From the NCBI GenBank assembly GCA_964459325.1, contig CAYWKU010000005.1, positions 95,936 through 159,935 of the forward strand: a stretch of 64,000 nucleotides of DNA. The letters are read 5' to 3'. Shown here one piece after another: positions 23,417 to 31,926 of this stretch (its first letter is position 1; every line of letters starts with the position of its first letter). The DNA is from CAYWKU01 sp964459325. Its GTDB lineage: Bacteria > RBG-13-61-14 > CAYWKU01. A model generated the notes under the pieces. It was not told the DNA's origin, made no database searches, and worked only from the letters and a program-made list of their open reading frames with translations. The position numbers and the translations under genes were made by a program.

Positions 23417-25297
23417 ATGGTACCAACAAACGGCACTCGGGCGCCGACTCTCAGGGAATTCATCCTCCGCTTCATCATAATGGTGGCGACGGGGGCTTTT
23501 ATTTCCTCTTTATCGCTGCTTGCTTTTTACCGCCTTGTGGTTCAGGTAACGCCCGCCGACCAGAAGGTTCTATCGAACTACGGTGTACCCATCTCCGTTG
23601 TGGGCATATTAATCTACATTGCGCTCATAGTAGCCATTGCTTTGCCCCTGGTTCGATACATCATGTTGGTTCAACGGGGCGAGGCGATGGAGGATAATTA
23701 CGTTATTCAAACCCAGGATAAGGCCATCAACCTGGGTTATAAAATAGCCGTAATCGCCAGCCTGTTTTATATCATAACCAACCCCCTGATTTTTACGATA
23801 GGCATTATCAACCTGGGTTGGGACATGGGCCGGATGATATGGTACGGGCTGGCCGGAGGATTGATTTGCGGGCTTTTCATGATACCGCTGGGTTTCAACT
23901 TCGGAAGCTGGATAGTGAGGCCCATAGTTGACCACACCACCCTGATGATTAAAGCCGAGCCGGCCCGTCAGGCGGGGAGGAAGATGGGGCTGGGGTTCAA
24001 GATGCTGGTGACTTTTATCCCCATCATCGTGGCGCTTTTGATTTACTCCTCCTTCATGGGCTACTCCCAGACCAAATCCATATACGACGATATGAAGAAG
24101 ATGGAAGCCACTTACCTTTCGAGCGACGAGCTTTCGGAGTTGGTGGACGAGGTGGAACACCGTTCCGACCCCGGCATTCGCTCCAGTGAATACTATGAAA
24201 ACCACCTGGGCAGCCTCAAGCGGTCATACATGATTTTTGTTCTAGTAGGGATAGGCATCACTTTGCTGTTTACGGTGCTGGCTTCCATCGAAACCACTCG
24301 TCCGCTTAAAACCCTGGAAAAACATTCCGAACGAATAAAGCAGGGAAATTATGAAGAATGGGTCAGGCTGGCGACCAACGACGAGTTAGGAGAAGTGGGC
24401 GCTTCGGTTAACCGGATGAAGGGAACCATCGTAAGCCAGATGGACAGGATGAAGGAGCTTATCGAAAAGCTCCGGGACGGAATTCGCGAAATGGACTCGG
24501 CAGTCAACACGGTGCTGAAAGTCAGTTCCGAGCAAAGCACGGGAGCATCCCAGCAGGCTTCGGCGGCCACGGAAGCATCGGCGGTAAGCGAGCAGTTCCT
24601 CACCACCGCCGACTCCATCGCCCGGAAAGCGAATTCGGTAAGCGAAAGCTCAGCATCGACCCTAAAGGCGTGTGAAAACGGGGAGCGGACTTTGCAGCAA
24701 ATGCACCACAAATTCGAGCAAATGTCCTCTCAATCTCAGGCTATCGTGGAAACTACAGCCGGGTTAAGGGAGATGTTCCAGAGGACTTACGAAATCGTCA
24801 AGGTGATTGAAGACATAGCCGACCGCACCGAGCTCATTTCGCTTAATGCCCTGATAGAGGCCGTGGGAGCGGGAGCTTCGGGAAAGCGTTTCACCATAGT
24901 GGCCGAAGAAACCAGAAAGCTGGCACGTTACGCCAACGAAACCGTCAAGGATATAAGGGGCCTCGTGGAATCCATGCAGAATACCACCTTCCAGGCGGCC
25001 GAGAAGGCCGGTACCGGCGCCGAAATGACCGAAGAGGGCAGAGAGGCTGTGGAGGCGGTGGGGAAATCCCTCGGTTCCATCTCCGAGATGGCTTCCTCCA
25101 CCTCGGCTCTGGTGACCGAGATAACGTATTCTACAAATCAGCAAAGCACGGTGTCGCAGCAGTTGTCGCAATCCATCTCCGAGGTCAAGGACGTGGCGGC
25201 ACAGGTAGAGCAGGGCGCCAAGGAAATAGAAAACGCCGTGACCAACCTTAAAAGCTTCGCAAAATCGCTTCGGGAAACAGTGGAAGCGCCCGAATAA
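23417..25297 (+). CDS. Methyl-accepting-chemotaxis-type receptor with multi-helix membrane N-terminus
   Basis: 626 residues. The first 300 contain about six hydrophobic helices (near 15-40, 55-77, 105-130, 140-165, 195-215 and 275-290), with only a short extracytoplasmic loop (about 215-270) instead of the usual large ligand domain. A HAMP-like linker follows (IETTRPLKTLEKHSERIKQG), then the cytoplasmic signalling coiled coil. The hairpin tip reads IADRTELISLNALIEAVGAGASGKRF, close to the MCP consensus with EA-AGE altered to EA-VGA. It may signal to a kinase array or act as a membrane-sensing receptor. No che genes are nearby. Confidence 0.85.
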   Translation: MVPTNGTRAPTLREFILRFIIMVATGAFISSLSLLAFYRLVVQVTPADQKVLSNYGVPISVVGILIYIALIVAIALPLVRYIMLVQRGEAMEDNYVIQTQDKAINLGYKIAVIASLFYIITNPLIFTIGIINLGWDMGRMIWYGLAGGLICGLFMIPLGFNFGSWIVRPIVDHTTLMIKAEPARQAGRKMGLGFKMLVTFIPIIVALLIYSSFMGYSQTKSIYDDMKKMEATYLSSDELSELVDEVEHRSDPGIRSSEYYENHLGSLKRSYMIFVLVGIGITLLFTVLASIETTRPLKTLEKHSERIKQGNYEEWVRLATNDELGEVGASVNRMKGTIVSQMDRMKELIEKLRDGIREMDSAVNTVLKVSSEQSTGASQQASAATEASAVSEQFLTTADSIARKANSVSESSASTLKACENGERTLQQMHHKFEQMSSQSQAIVETTAGLREMFQRTYEIVKVIEDIADRTELISLNALIEAVGAGASGKRFTIVAEETRKLARYANETVKDIRGLVESMQNTTFQAAEKAGTGAEMTEEGREAVEAVGKSLGSISEMASSTSALVTEITYSTNQQSTVSQQLSQSISEVKDVAAQVEQGAKEIENAVTNLKSFAKSLRETVEAPE

Positions 25298-25351
25298 AAA
25301 ACGGCATAAAGATTCTTGAGTGCTTATAACCGCTCGGATTTATTGAGAGAT

Positions 25352-26539
25352 TTACATCCTTATTCCACCCCATTTCATGACGTAATACACCGCTATCCCC
25401 ACCGCAAAAGCTATGCTCATGTTCGTGGTGGCGAGTGCAATACCGGCTATCAGAAACGCCACGAAGTAGTCGTTTTTCCCCTCCAGGTCCTTTATCAGCA
25501 TTGCCAGCTCCAGACCTGCGAAGACGAGCAGCACTCCCAGGACGGCGTTGGGGATGGAGGTCAGCAGCGAAAGCCCTATCTCCCCGAGAAGTAAGGCGAT
25601 TATCACGAAAACGGCCCCTATCATTATATTGGAGCCGCCGGTTCTGGCCCCGAACCTGTAATGCGCCGCCAGACCTCCCGCTCCGTGGCACATGGGCATT
25701 CCGGCGAACGGCCCCACGGCCAGGTTGGCGATGCCCATGCTTATGCCGAAGCTGCGGTTGGAGACCCTTCGGGTGGATTCTCCTTCGCCAAACAGGGTTT
25801 TCGCGGCATCGGTGGTACCGATGACGGCGTTGCCGAGGGTAAGGGGTATTTGCGGTATGACCAGCAACACCAGGGCATCCATGTAATCGCCTAAAACAGG
25901 CACGTGAAGCCTGATGTCGGTCGGGCCGGCGCTCCATGCTGCCCCTTCCATGGAGCCGAGTGCGAGGCCGAGTATGACGCCTCCGGTTACGACAACCAGC
26001 GCCGCCGGAAAGCGCTTGCTGGATAAGAGAAACAGCACCACCGCGACACCGATAACTCCCACTATCAGGTTCAGCGGAACAGACCCCAGTGACAGGACTT
26101 CTCCGGATTTGTGTATAAACAGGTCGGATTTTAACATCAGGGAAAAGCCCTTTGTAAACAAGATGAATCCCAGTCCGAGCTGTATGCCCCTGACTATGGG
26201 CTTGGAGAAGAGCCTGGCCAAGAGGTCGACAATTCCGCTGAACGAAAGCACTATAAGCAGCGCGCCGAAGATGATACCCGCAGCGGCCATGGTATCGAGG
26301 GTGATTTTTTCGGGGAAAGCGATGGCGATGGCCGTAACTACTTTCAAGGGTTGTACCGGAATGGGAAGCTTGTAATAAATTCCGGTTCCGACGTAAAACA
26401 ACCCCGCCAGCAACGCCACCGTGGAAAAGCTCAGCCCGTTTATGGTGATAAGCGCCACGGCGAGTGGGATGAGCGTTCCCAGGTCGCCCAGCGACCCGGC
26501 CAGCTCCATGCGGTCAAACTTGTAAGGCCCGATATTCAT
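25352..26539 (-). CDS. MOT1-type putative sulfate/molybdate transporter
   Basis: 395 residues with ten to twelve hydrophobic helices. MELAGSLGDLGTLIPLAVAL and LPIPVQPLKVVTAIAIAFPE match the two signature motifs of the MOT1/SulP-related family (PF16983 type), and a second internal repeat starts near 215-240 (FGISMGIANLAVGPFAGMPMCHGAGG). Plant and algal members carry molybdate; bacterial members are mostly annotated as molybdate or sulfate carriers. It is convergent with the receptor gene and has no clear operon partner. Confidence 0.82.
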   Translation of the reverse strand: MNIGPYKFDRMELAGSLGDLGTLIPLAVALITINGLSFSTVALLAGLFYVGTGIYYKLPIPVQPLKVVTAIAIAFPEKITLDTMAAAGIIFGALLIVLSFSGIVDLLARLFSKPIVRGIQLGLGFILFTKGFSLMLKSDLFIHKSGEVLSLGSVPLNLIVGVIGVAVVLFLLSSKRFPAALVVVTGGVILGLALGSMEGAAWSAGPTDIRLHVPVLGDYMDALVLLVIPQIPLTLGNAVIGTTDAAKTLFGEGESTRRVSNRSFGISMGIANLAVGPFAGMPMCHGAGGLAAHYRFGARTGGSNIMIGAVFVIIALLLGEIGLSLLTSIPNAVLGVLLVFAGLELAMLIKDLEGKNDYFVAFLIAGIALATTNMSIAFAVGIAVYYVMKWGGIRM

Positions 26540-26707
26540 TGGACAGCCGGATTCATGATAGCATTTTTGTGGTAGTAAAAAAGGGCTTCGACAGTCTTTT
26601 AATGTTTTTGTCCGACAGGTAATAGGATTTTCAAGAGTGGAAGAAGGGTTAGCGCTTCAAATTTTGTTCATAATTGTGAATGTCCCGGGGATAATTCATA
26701 AAAAGCG

Positions 26708-26770
26708 TTGACATTCGGTAACTTATGTGTTAACCTTCTTTAAAATCGGTTGTGGATAACTTGTGAATAA
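26708..26770 (+). promoter_or_regulatory. Promoter and tandem DnaA-box-like sites upstream of a LysM protein
   Basis: TTGACA (26708-26713) and TAACCT (26731-26736) are 17 bases apart. Downstream, TGTGGATAA (26751-26759) is the reverse complement of a perfect DnaA box TTATCCACA, and TGTGAATAA (26762-26770) fits TTATNCACA; both have the same orientation and are 11 bases apart. The gap 26540-26852 contains no gene. It may be DnaA-linked control of the downstream gene or coincidence in AT-rich DNA. Confidence 0.5.
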
Positions 26771-26852
26771 ACAATCGAATGATGGGTGGAAAATTTCAAT
26801 GGTTAACGCCGCTCGTTGGCGGGCGCTGCTCAGGCTAAAAGGAGGACGAGTC

Positions 26853-27317
26853 ATGAAAAGATTAATCACGGTTTCGGTTGCCGCTATGGTTATGGTGTTT
26901 TTTATTCTGTCCGTATCGATGGCGGCCTCGGAGGGTTCAAAAAAGGGCGCCACGGGCAAACCGCTCCCCAACTGGTCGGAATATCCGTGGGAATACAAGC
27001 ATAAAGTAAAGGACGGCGAGTTTTTGTTTATGCTGGCGGGTTATTACTACGGCGACTGCCACAAGTGGAATTGGATTTATGCGACGAACAAAAACAGGAT
27101 AAAGAATCCCAACCGCATAAGGGTGGGCCAGACACTGATTATAAAACTGCCGCGTGGATGGGAGGCGCCCATGCCTTATGAGAAATGGTACCAACGTACC
27201 AAGTACACTTCCCCCTCGGGGAAAGCAGGGGGTATGTCCGATGTAAAAATACCCGGCGGATACGTACTCGAGCCTTTCCCGGAACAAGCCAGGGCAAAGG
27301 AAGAAGAGAAGAAATAA
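26853..27317 (+). CDS. Secreted LysM-like protein
   Basis: 154 residues. The N-terminus is a clear signal peptide (LITVSVAAMVMVFFILSVSMA). Residues about 50-100 form a LysM-like module: KHKVKDGEFLFMLAGYYYGD, WNWIYATNKNRIKNPNRIRV and GQTLIIKLP. LysM domains bind peptidoglycan; an added aromatic-rich loop (HKWNWIY) is typical of envelope proteins of this size. ATG at 26853 follows AAAAGGAGGA; the upstream in-frame starts are rejected because they lack ribosome sites and would bury the signal peptide. A terminator follows at 27367. Confidence 0.85.
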   Translation: MKRLITVSVAAMVMVFFILSVSMAASEGSKKGATGKPLPNWSEYPWEYKHKVKDGEFLFMLAGYYYGDCHKWNWIYATNKNRIKNPNRIRVGQTLIIKLPRGWEAPMPYEKWYQRTKYTSPSGKAGGMSDVKIPGGYVLEPFPEQARAKEEEKK

Positions 27318-27366
27318 GTTAAAACCCGGATTACTGTTCCGGTTTCCGATATGTGTTGAATTTAAT

Positions 27367-27393
27367 AACCCTCCGCCGTCCGGGGGGTTTTTT
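27367..27393 (+). terminator. Rho-independent terminator after the LysM gene
   Basis: AACCCTCCG pairs with CGGGGGGTT across a short loop and runs into TTTTTT (to 27393). It separates the LysM gene from the next operon. Confidence 0.8.
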
Positions 27394-27491
27394 ATTGTCG
27401 GCGATTTGCCTTTTCGCGCCGGGGAGTTGTGTTATTTCACTGATTTGATACAATGAACTTATAGGATGAAAATTCCAGCGGAGACCGGAGA

Positions 27492-27944
27492 ATGACCGAC
27501 TTTAAAGACAGGGCCAGAAAAGCGGCGGGAGAATTCGGTGACGCGGCGGGGGATAAATTCAGCGCATTTCAGAAGCTGAGCCGCGAACAGAAGGCGCTTA
27601 TCATTGGGTTTGCCGCGGCTGTAGTTATAGTGCTGGTTATCTGGTTGATTTTACCCGGAAAACTGGACCTGACGGTCAGCAGAATAGTGATGGATGGGGC
27701 CATGGACAACAAGGTCGTCATCCAGAACAACGAAGACAGGAGCCTGCGGGAGCTGGAAGTTATCCTTAACGAAAACTACCGGTACACGATTTCGTCCCTC
27801 GGTCCCGGGGAAACCAGGACCATAAGCGTTACCCGGTTCACCCGCAACGGCAACCCCGGAGGTGATTCCCCGGGTTTGGACACCGTGCCACGGATAGTTA
27901 AAGTGGCGGGCGATGGAGGGCGCTACAAAGTCGAGTTCAAGTAG
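27492..27944 (+). CDS. Single-pass membrane protein of unknown function
   Basis: 150 residues with an N-terminal charged segment, one transmembrane helix (ALIIGFAAAVVIVLVIWLIL, about 35-54) and an extracytoplasmic beta-rich domain (LDLTVSRIVMDGAMDNKVVI; GETRTISVTRF) that looks immunoglobulin- or DUF-like. I do not recognise a family. It is the first gene of a closely spaced run (27492 to 31340) of mostly envelope proteins, so it probably works at the cell surface. Confidence 0.7.
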   Translation: MTDFKDRARKAAGEFGDAAGDKFSAFQKLSREQKALIIGFAAAVVIVLVIWLILPGKLDLTVSRIVMDGAMDNKVVIQNNEDRSLRELEVILNENYRYTISSLGPGETRTISVTRFTRNGNPGGDSPGLDTVPRIVKVAGDGGRYKVEFK

Positions 27945-27951
27945 GGATTAA

Positions 27952-28251
27952 TTGGCAATCCAAGGGCATAAATGCCGGCGGTGCGGAAGGCCCCTGGATA
28001 AAGGCGAGGGCCGGTACTTGATGGTAGTGTCCTTTATCGCCGACGTGGATATGGAGTTCGAGCCTTATCCCGGAGACACCCAGGTTGAAATATCGAGGGC
28101 ACTCAACGAGCTCGAGCGCTCAACTGAAAAGGAGTGCACGAACCAGGTTTATCAGAAAAACGTTTTTCTCATTTGCAGAAGTTGCAAGGAGGAGCTCGCC
28201 GAAAACCCTTTCGAGTACCCTGAGGGGCACACTCAAAAACCGGTTCAGTAG
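27952..28251 (+). CDS. Small zinc-ribbon protein
   Basis: 99 residues. CRRC near residue 9 and CRSC near residue 80 make a four-cysteine zinc ribbon around a short central domain (YLMVVSFIADVDMEFEP). The start is TTG at 27952 with GGGA 6 bases upstream; no ATG is in frame. It begins 7 bases after the previous stop codon and ends 2 bases before the next gene, so it is part of an operon. Function unknown; such ribbons often bind nucleic acid or scaffold assembly. Confidence 0.7.
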   Translation: MAIQGHKCRRCGRPLDKGEGRYLMVVSFIADVDMEFEPYPGDTQVEISRALNELERSTEKECTNQVYQKNVFLICRSCKEELAENPFEYPEGHTQKPVQ

Positions 28252-28253
28252 GG

Positions 28254-28541
28254 ATGGAAAGTTCGGAGCGCAACCGGGTTTTGCTGGCTTCGCTGCTCGA
28301 AGCGTTTGAAAAACTGGGGGTTGAGGTTCGCTTCGAGGAACTGAATTTCGAAGACCTCAAAGGCAGGGGCGGCAAATGCAGGGTGCGCGAGAAGGAAATG
28401 ATAATCATAGATAAGGGGCTTGAACTTGAGGAAAAGATAGAGATTCTTGCGGAGCAAATGAGCCTGCTGGATAATGAGGGTGTTTATTTGCCGCCTAATG
28501 TAAGGGAAATTGTGGAGAAGCATCGTGGTGAGGATAATTAA
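28254..28541 (+). CDS. Small conserved-looking cytosolic protein
   Basis: 95 residues, no signal or membrane segment, predicted alpha/beta: LLASLLEAFEKLGVEVRFEEL, then GKCRVREKEMIIIDKGLELEEKIEILAEQM. It resembles small hypothetical proteins that accompany the preceding zinc-ribbon type, but I cannot name a family. ATG at 28254 directly follows the previous stop with GTAGGG as ribosome site, and its 3' end overlaps the next gene. Confidence 0.65.
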   Translation: MESSERNRVLLASLLEAFEKLGVEVRFEELNFEDLKGRGGKCRVREKEMIIIDKGLELEEKIEILAEQMSLLDNEGVYLPPNVREIVEKHRGEDN

Positions 28542-29487
28542 AACGGCCATTTTTATCTGTCTGGCCTTAAGCTTGCTTGGTTTGAAGTATGACGGGTTGA
28601 GCCGTGACCGCATCACCGTAGCCATGTCGGTAAGGCTGCCCGAAAATTACTTTCAGGGACAGGGTTTCGGCCTTGAGATGCTTGAGGGTAAAGTGATACT
28701 GCCCCGGGTGAACCCGGAAAATATTGTGTTGGGGAGAGAGGCGGCGGGGGTGGTGGTGCTGGTTCTGAAATCGGGGATTCTCGACCCCGGCGCCAAAGGA
28801 TATTGGTTTACTTTCTCGGCAAACGGCGGACTGAAGTGGACTCCACCCCTCTACTCGGGCATTACTGCGGAGGATGATTTCACCATCCTGCCCTATACCC
28901 ATTTTCCCATAATCAGAGTGGGTAATATCAGGCTGGAGGCACATGCAAAAGATTTCACCGCAGGCGACCAACAGGAGCCGGTTTATCTCCTGAATGTACC
29001 TCTGGAAATACTCAAAAGGGACACCGACTCCGACGGACTCACCGACCTGATGGAAGAAAGGCTCCTCACCGACCCGTCGAACAAGGACACAGACGCCGAC
29101 GGCAAACCGGATTTTTTCGATAACGCGCCGTTGGTCTCGAATAAGCCGGATAGCGAAGCGGACCTGGTCAGGGTGGCGGCAATGGGCGAGGTTATCGGCA
29201 ACTCGGAGAAGAGTTGGGCGGAAGAGGCGCTCGAGGGCGGGCTTAACATCATTGAAGTGGACTCTTACGAACAGTCCCACGAATTCCCGGGACTCGAAGC
29301 GAAGTTTATACACCTCACCGGCGATGATGTTGCCCGGTATGAGCGCAAGTTCGGCCCGCGCGCCATTTTCAGGTTTGAAGAGACAGGCATCAGCGGAAAC
29401 CGTGCTACCGTAAAATGGTCGAGGGGGGAATCCGAAGGCGAGGTTTTGTTAAAGAAGCGGAAAGGGCAGTGGAGCGCTTCAAACTGA
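28528..29487 (+). CDS. Secreted protein with calcium-binding thrombospondin-3-like repeats
   Basis: About 319 residues. The N-terminus (RIIKTAIFICLALSLLGL) is a signal peptide or anchor. In the middle, DTDSDGLTDLMEE and DTDADGKPDFFD are two DxDxDGxxD calcium loops spaced as in TSP3/dockerin-like repeats, ending ADLVR. The C-terminal 100 residues are a separate domain (IIEVDSYEQSH; IFRFEETGISGNRATVKWSRG). GTG at 28528 is chosen for GGAGAAG spacing; GTG 28525 or TTG 28510 are alternatives. It overlaps the previous gene by 14 bases. Confidence 0.72.
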   Translation: MRIIKTAIFICLALSLLGLKYDGLSRDRITVAMSVRLPENYFQGQGFGLEMLEGKVILPRVNPENIVLGREAAGVVVLVLKSGILDPGAKGYWFTFSANGGLKWTPPLYSGITAEDDFTILPYTHFPIIRVGNIRLEAHAKDFTAGDQQEPVYLLNVPLEILKRDTDSDGLTDLMEERLLTDPSNKDTDADGKPDFFDNAPLVSNKPDSEADLVRVAAMGEVIGNSEKSWAEEALEGGLNIIEVDSYEQSHEFPGLEAKFIHLTGDDVARYERKFGPRAIFRFEETGISGNRATVKWSRGESEGEVLLKKRKGQWSASN

Positions 29488-29491
29488 ATTA

Positions 29492-30268
29492 TTGCCCCCC
29501 TCGCCGACCAGTGATAACCTCGGCCCGTTGCTGAATGATATTCTAATAAAACTCCGAACCGGCCTGCTTCTGACGATAGCGGCTTCCGCCGTATCCTTCC
29601 CGTACATATTTCTTCAGACAATGGGGCCGTGGTCGGAAGCTATCGCGCGGGATTGGGGCGTTGAAGGAGAAGCCGGAACGGTCTTCATGTTCCAGTTCTC
29701 GCTGCTGGTGGCCATTACCTTTCTGTGCGCGGTAATAGGGGTTTTCCTGGCCTCCAAGTACGGCCTCCCCGGTTTCGGAAGCCTCAAGGACGCATTTAAG
29801 GTTTTCCGACGCTGGGGAGCATGGGCCATTGTCGGGGGCCTTGTAGTGGGATATTTCTTGCATGACCGCACTTTTTACCGGGTAATACCGCAGGAAACAG
29901 GCTTCTACCTGTACCCGGACGGATGGATAAGCCTCGTATCCATGGTGCTTCATACCTCGGTATTGAGAGAGCTCGTGTTCCGCTTCGGCTTCGTCACCCT
30001 GCTGGCCGGTTTGTTTGAAGGGAGGAAAGGGCAGGTAGCGGCGGTGCTTCTGGTGGCGGCGTTCGCTTCGTACCTGGCCGTAAGGCAGTTTTCTTTCGTC
30101 GGGTACTTCGGATTCGACGGCCTGGTTGCCGCAAGCCTCGCATGGTCTTTCCTTTTGAACGCGCTCACGGGTATGGTTTACGTAAAAAAGGGGCTGTGGT
30201 CGGCCATAACAGTGAGGGGTTGTATTGATTTCAGGTTTCTGATTTACCCCGCTTTGGGCCTGTTTTGA
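29492..30268 (+). CDS. Degenerate CPBP (CAAX-protease-like) membrane protein
   Basis: 258 residues with about six to seven membrane helices. LRELVFRFGFVTLL recalls the first CPBP motif (EExxxR) with the first Glu replaced by Arg. The expected FxxxH and HxxxN motifs are not present at their usual positions (AFASYLAV; RGCIDFRF). It is therefore probably not an active glutamic-type intramembrane protease. The start is uncertain: TTG at 29492 follows the previous stop by 4 bases but without a ribosome site, and TTG at 29528 is also possible. Confidence 0.6.
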   Translation: MPPSPTSDNLGPLLNDILIKLRTGLLLTIAASAVSFPYIFLQTMGPWSEAIARDWGVEGEAGTVFMFQFSLLVAITFLCAVIGVFLASKYGLPGFGSLKDAFKVFRRWGAWAIVGGLVVGYFLHDRTFYRVIPQETGFYLYPDGWISLVSMVLHTSVLRELVFRFGFVTLLAGLFEGRKGQVAAVLLVAAFASYLAVRQFSFVGYFGFDGLVAASLAWSFLLNALTGMVYVKKGLWSAITVRGCIDFRFLIYPALGLF

Positions 30269-30296
30269 AAGGGTTATATACTCTATCGATATTACG

Positions 30297-31340
30297 ATGT
30301 TTCGTTTTTTAAGAATATTCATCGCTGTGGCTGCATTCATCCCGTTTGCGCTGCTATTGGCTTCGGCCTCTCCGGGCGACGTGAAACTGCCCCGGGAGCC
30401 GATATATCCCGGGTCGGTTCCGCAAAAGGTTTCCGATACCATCCTCGATGTACGCGACCTGGTAATGCAGCGACATTACCGGGAGGCCGAAAAAATGCTG
30501 TGGGAACTGGCCCGCTCCCGGCCCGGCGACCCCTCCGGTCCCACCGCGTTGATGGTGGTCTACCAGGTGAGGATGCTGGAAAACGAGGAGTATTTCCTGC
30601 ACGACGAAATGGAGCGGGTTATTGAGATGAATCACCGAGCCCTCGAGCGATTCCGGAAGGAAGCGCCCCGGGACACCTGGTATCACACACTGCTTGGGGC
30701 CAGCCTGGGAATACAGGCCGTTTATCATTTATGGAGAAATGAGTTCATACTTTCCGCAATCCACGGCATAAAGGCCATCGGCAGCATGAAGAGGGCGAAG
30801 AAAAGGGACTCCCGGAACTGGGAAGCAAGGATGGGGCTGGGATTATACATATATTACCGCAGCGTTTATGCCGCGAAAGTGCCTTTTTTGCCAAAAAGCA
30901 TGGACAAGAGGGCCTATGGCATCGCGGAAGTTAAGTCCGCCGGACGCAACAAGGCATATTTATACGAGACTTCAAAAATCGCCCTGTGCAGGATTCACAT
31001 GGACGGCGGAAGATACGAAAAAGCCCGGCGCATATCGGACGAGCTTATCGAAGAGTTTCCGCATTTTTTGATTTTCTACCTGTTCTCGGCAAGGTCCATG
31101 TTCGAGGCCGGAAATTACGCACAAGCCGTACCATATTACCGCAAAGCCTACCGGCTGGACTCGGGATTGCCGTTCGCCCCCTACAGGCTGGGCAGGTGCT
31201 ACGAAGAGCTGGGCCGGATGGATAAGGCGCGGAAATGGTACGCAAGGAGCGCTTCCATAGACAACCCCGCCCTCAAAAAATGGAACGGCCGGGCCGAAAA
31301 GCGCCTGGAAAAACTCAAGTCGACAGCCGCAAATAAGTAA
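30297..31340 (+). CDS. Secreted tetratricopeptide-repeat protein
   Basis: 347 residues with a signal peptide (FLRIFIAVAAFIPFALLLASAS). The mature part is all helical with degenerate TPR units: YREAEKMLWELARSRPGDP near 60, RYEKARRISDELIEEFPHF near 240, NYAQAVPYYRKAYRLDSGLPF near 275 and RMDKARKWYARSASIDNPA near 310. It is probably a periplasmic scaffold or interaction protein. It closes the envelope-protein run starting at 27492. Confidence 0.8.
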   Translation: MFRFLRIFIAVAAFIPFALLLASASPGDVKLPREPIYPGSVPQKVSDTILDVRDLVMQRHYREAEKMLWELARSRPGDPSGPTALMVVYQVRMLENEEYFLHDEMERVIEMNHRALERFRKEAPRDTWYHTLLGASLGIQAVYHLWRNEFILSAIHGIKAIGSMKRAKKRDSRNWEARMGLGLYIYYRSVYAAKVPFLPKSMDKRAYGIAEVKSAGRNKAYLYETSKIALCRIHMDGGRYEKARRISDELIEEFPHFLIFYLFSARSMFEAGNYAQAVPYYRKAYRLDSGLPFAPYRLGRCYEELGRMDKARKWYARSASIDNPALKKWNGRAEKRLEKLKSTAANK

Positions 31341-31514
31341 AAACCCTTACCTTACCCCCAACCCGGAGGACGTATATTCATGTCCGTCACCGACCATGCC
31401 GGACAAAAAAGCCCGGCCTCCAAATAAGAAAAAGGACGCCATCCTCTAAGGGAGACGTCCCCACGCATGTCCGTGTTTTCAATAACCTTGAATACTTTTG
31501 ATTCTTATCGGGGT
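31341..31514. other. Spacer with a degenerate repeat remnant
   Basis: Contains TGTCCGTC, CCGGACAAAAAAGCCCGG and GGCCTCC pieces that resemble a decayed copy of the GACGGACA/GCCGGGCA repeat, plus a GGGAGACGTCCCC hairpin. No gene seen between the convergent TPR and atpE genes. Confidence 0.4.
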
Positions 31515-31886
31515 TTATTCCAGTCCCATCATCAGCAGGATGTTTTCAACGCTGGGCAGCTTGCCCTGAAGCATGAACGCGATAACCAGGGCGTAGATAA
31601 CCAGCGACTCGATGAGCGCCAAAGCGAGAATGAGTAGGATCTGAATTCTGCCGGCTGCTCCGGGGTTGCGGGCGACACCGTCCAGCGCGGCCGATGCGGC
31701 ACGGCCCTGGGCCAGGGCTCCGCCGAAAGCCGCAATGGCGATACCGAAACCACTGGCGAGGGCAAGAGCGGTCAACCACGGCGGATAACTCGCCGCAGCT
31801 CCCGCAGCCTCATGTTCCGCGCCTAATGCAACCGAAGCTGCCAGCACTATAGCCGCCCCCAGAATCAATGAAAGCCGTTTCACCAT
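31515..31886 (-). CDS. atpE: ATP synthase F0 subunit c
   Basis: 123 residues: a cleavable-looking N-terminal segment (LILGAAIVLAASVALGA), then two membrane helices forming the ring hairpin. The polar loop is RNPGAAGR and the ion-binding carboxylate is Glu93 in ALIESLVIYAL. Gln60 in the first helix and Ser94 beside the Glu match side-chain ligands of Na+-binding c rings, although Leu replaces the Thr that follows Ser. ATG follows GGAGG. It is the last gene of atpZ-atpI-atpB-atpE; the b and F1 subunits must lie elsewhere. Confidence 0.95.
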   Translation of the reverse strand: MVKRLSLILGAAIVLAASVALGAEHEAAGAAASYPPWLTALALASGFGIAIAAFGGALAQGRAASAALDGVARNPGAAGRIQILLILALALIESLVIYALVIAFMLQGKLPSVENILLMMGLE

Positions 31887-31926
31887 CTACCAAACCTCCT
31901 TTCGAAAGGGTTCTCCCACAAGTTTT

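Noticed and set aside
26708..26770. Chromosomal origin of replication
   Set aside because: Only two DnaA boxes, no array of 13-mers or neighbouring dnaA, dnaN or gyrB genes; kept only as DnaA-box-like sites.
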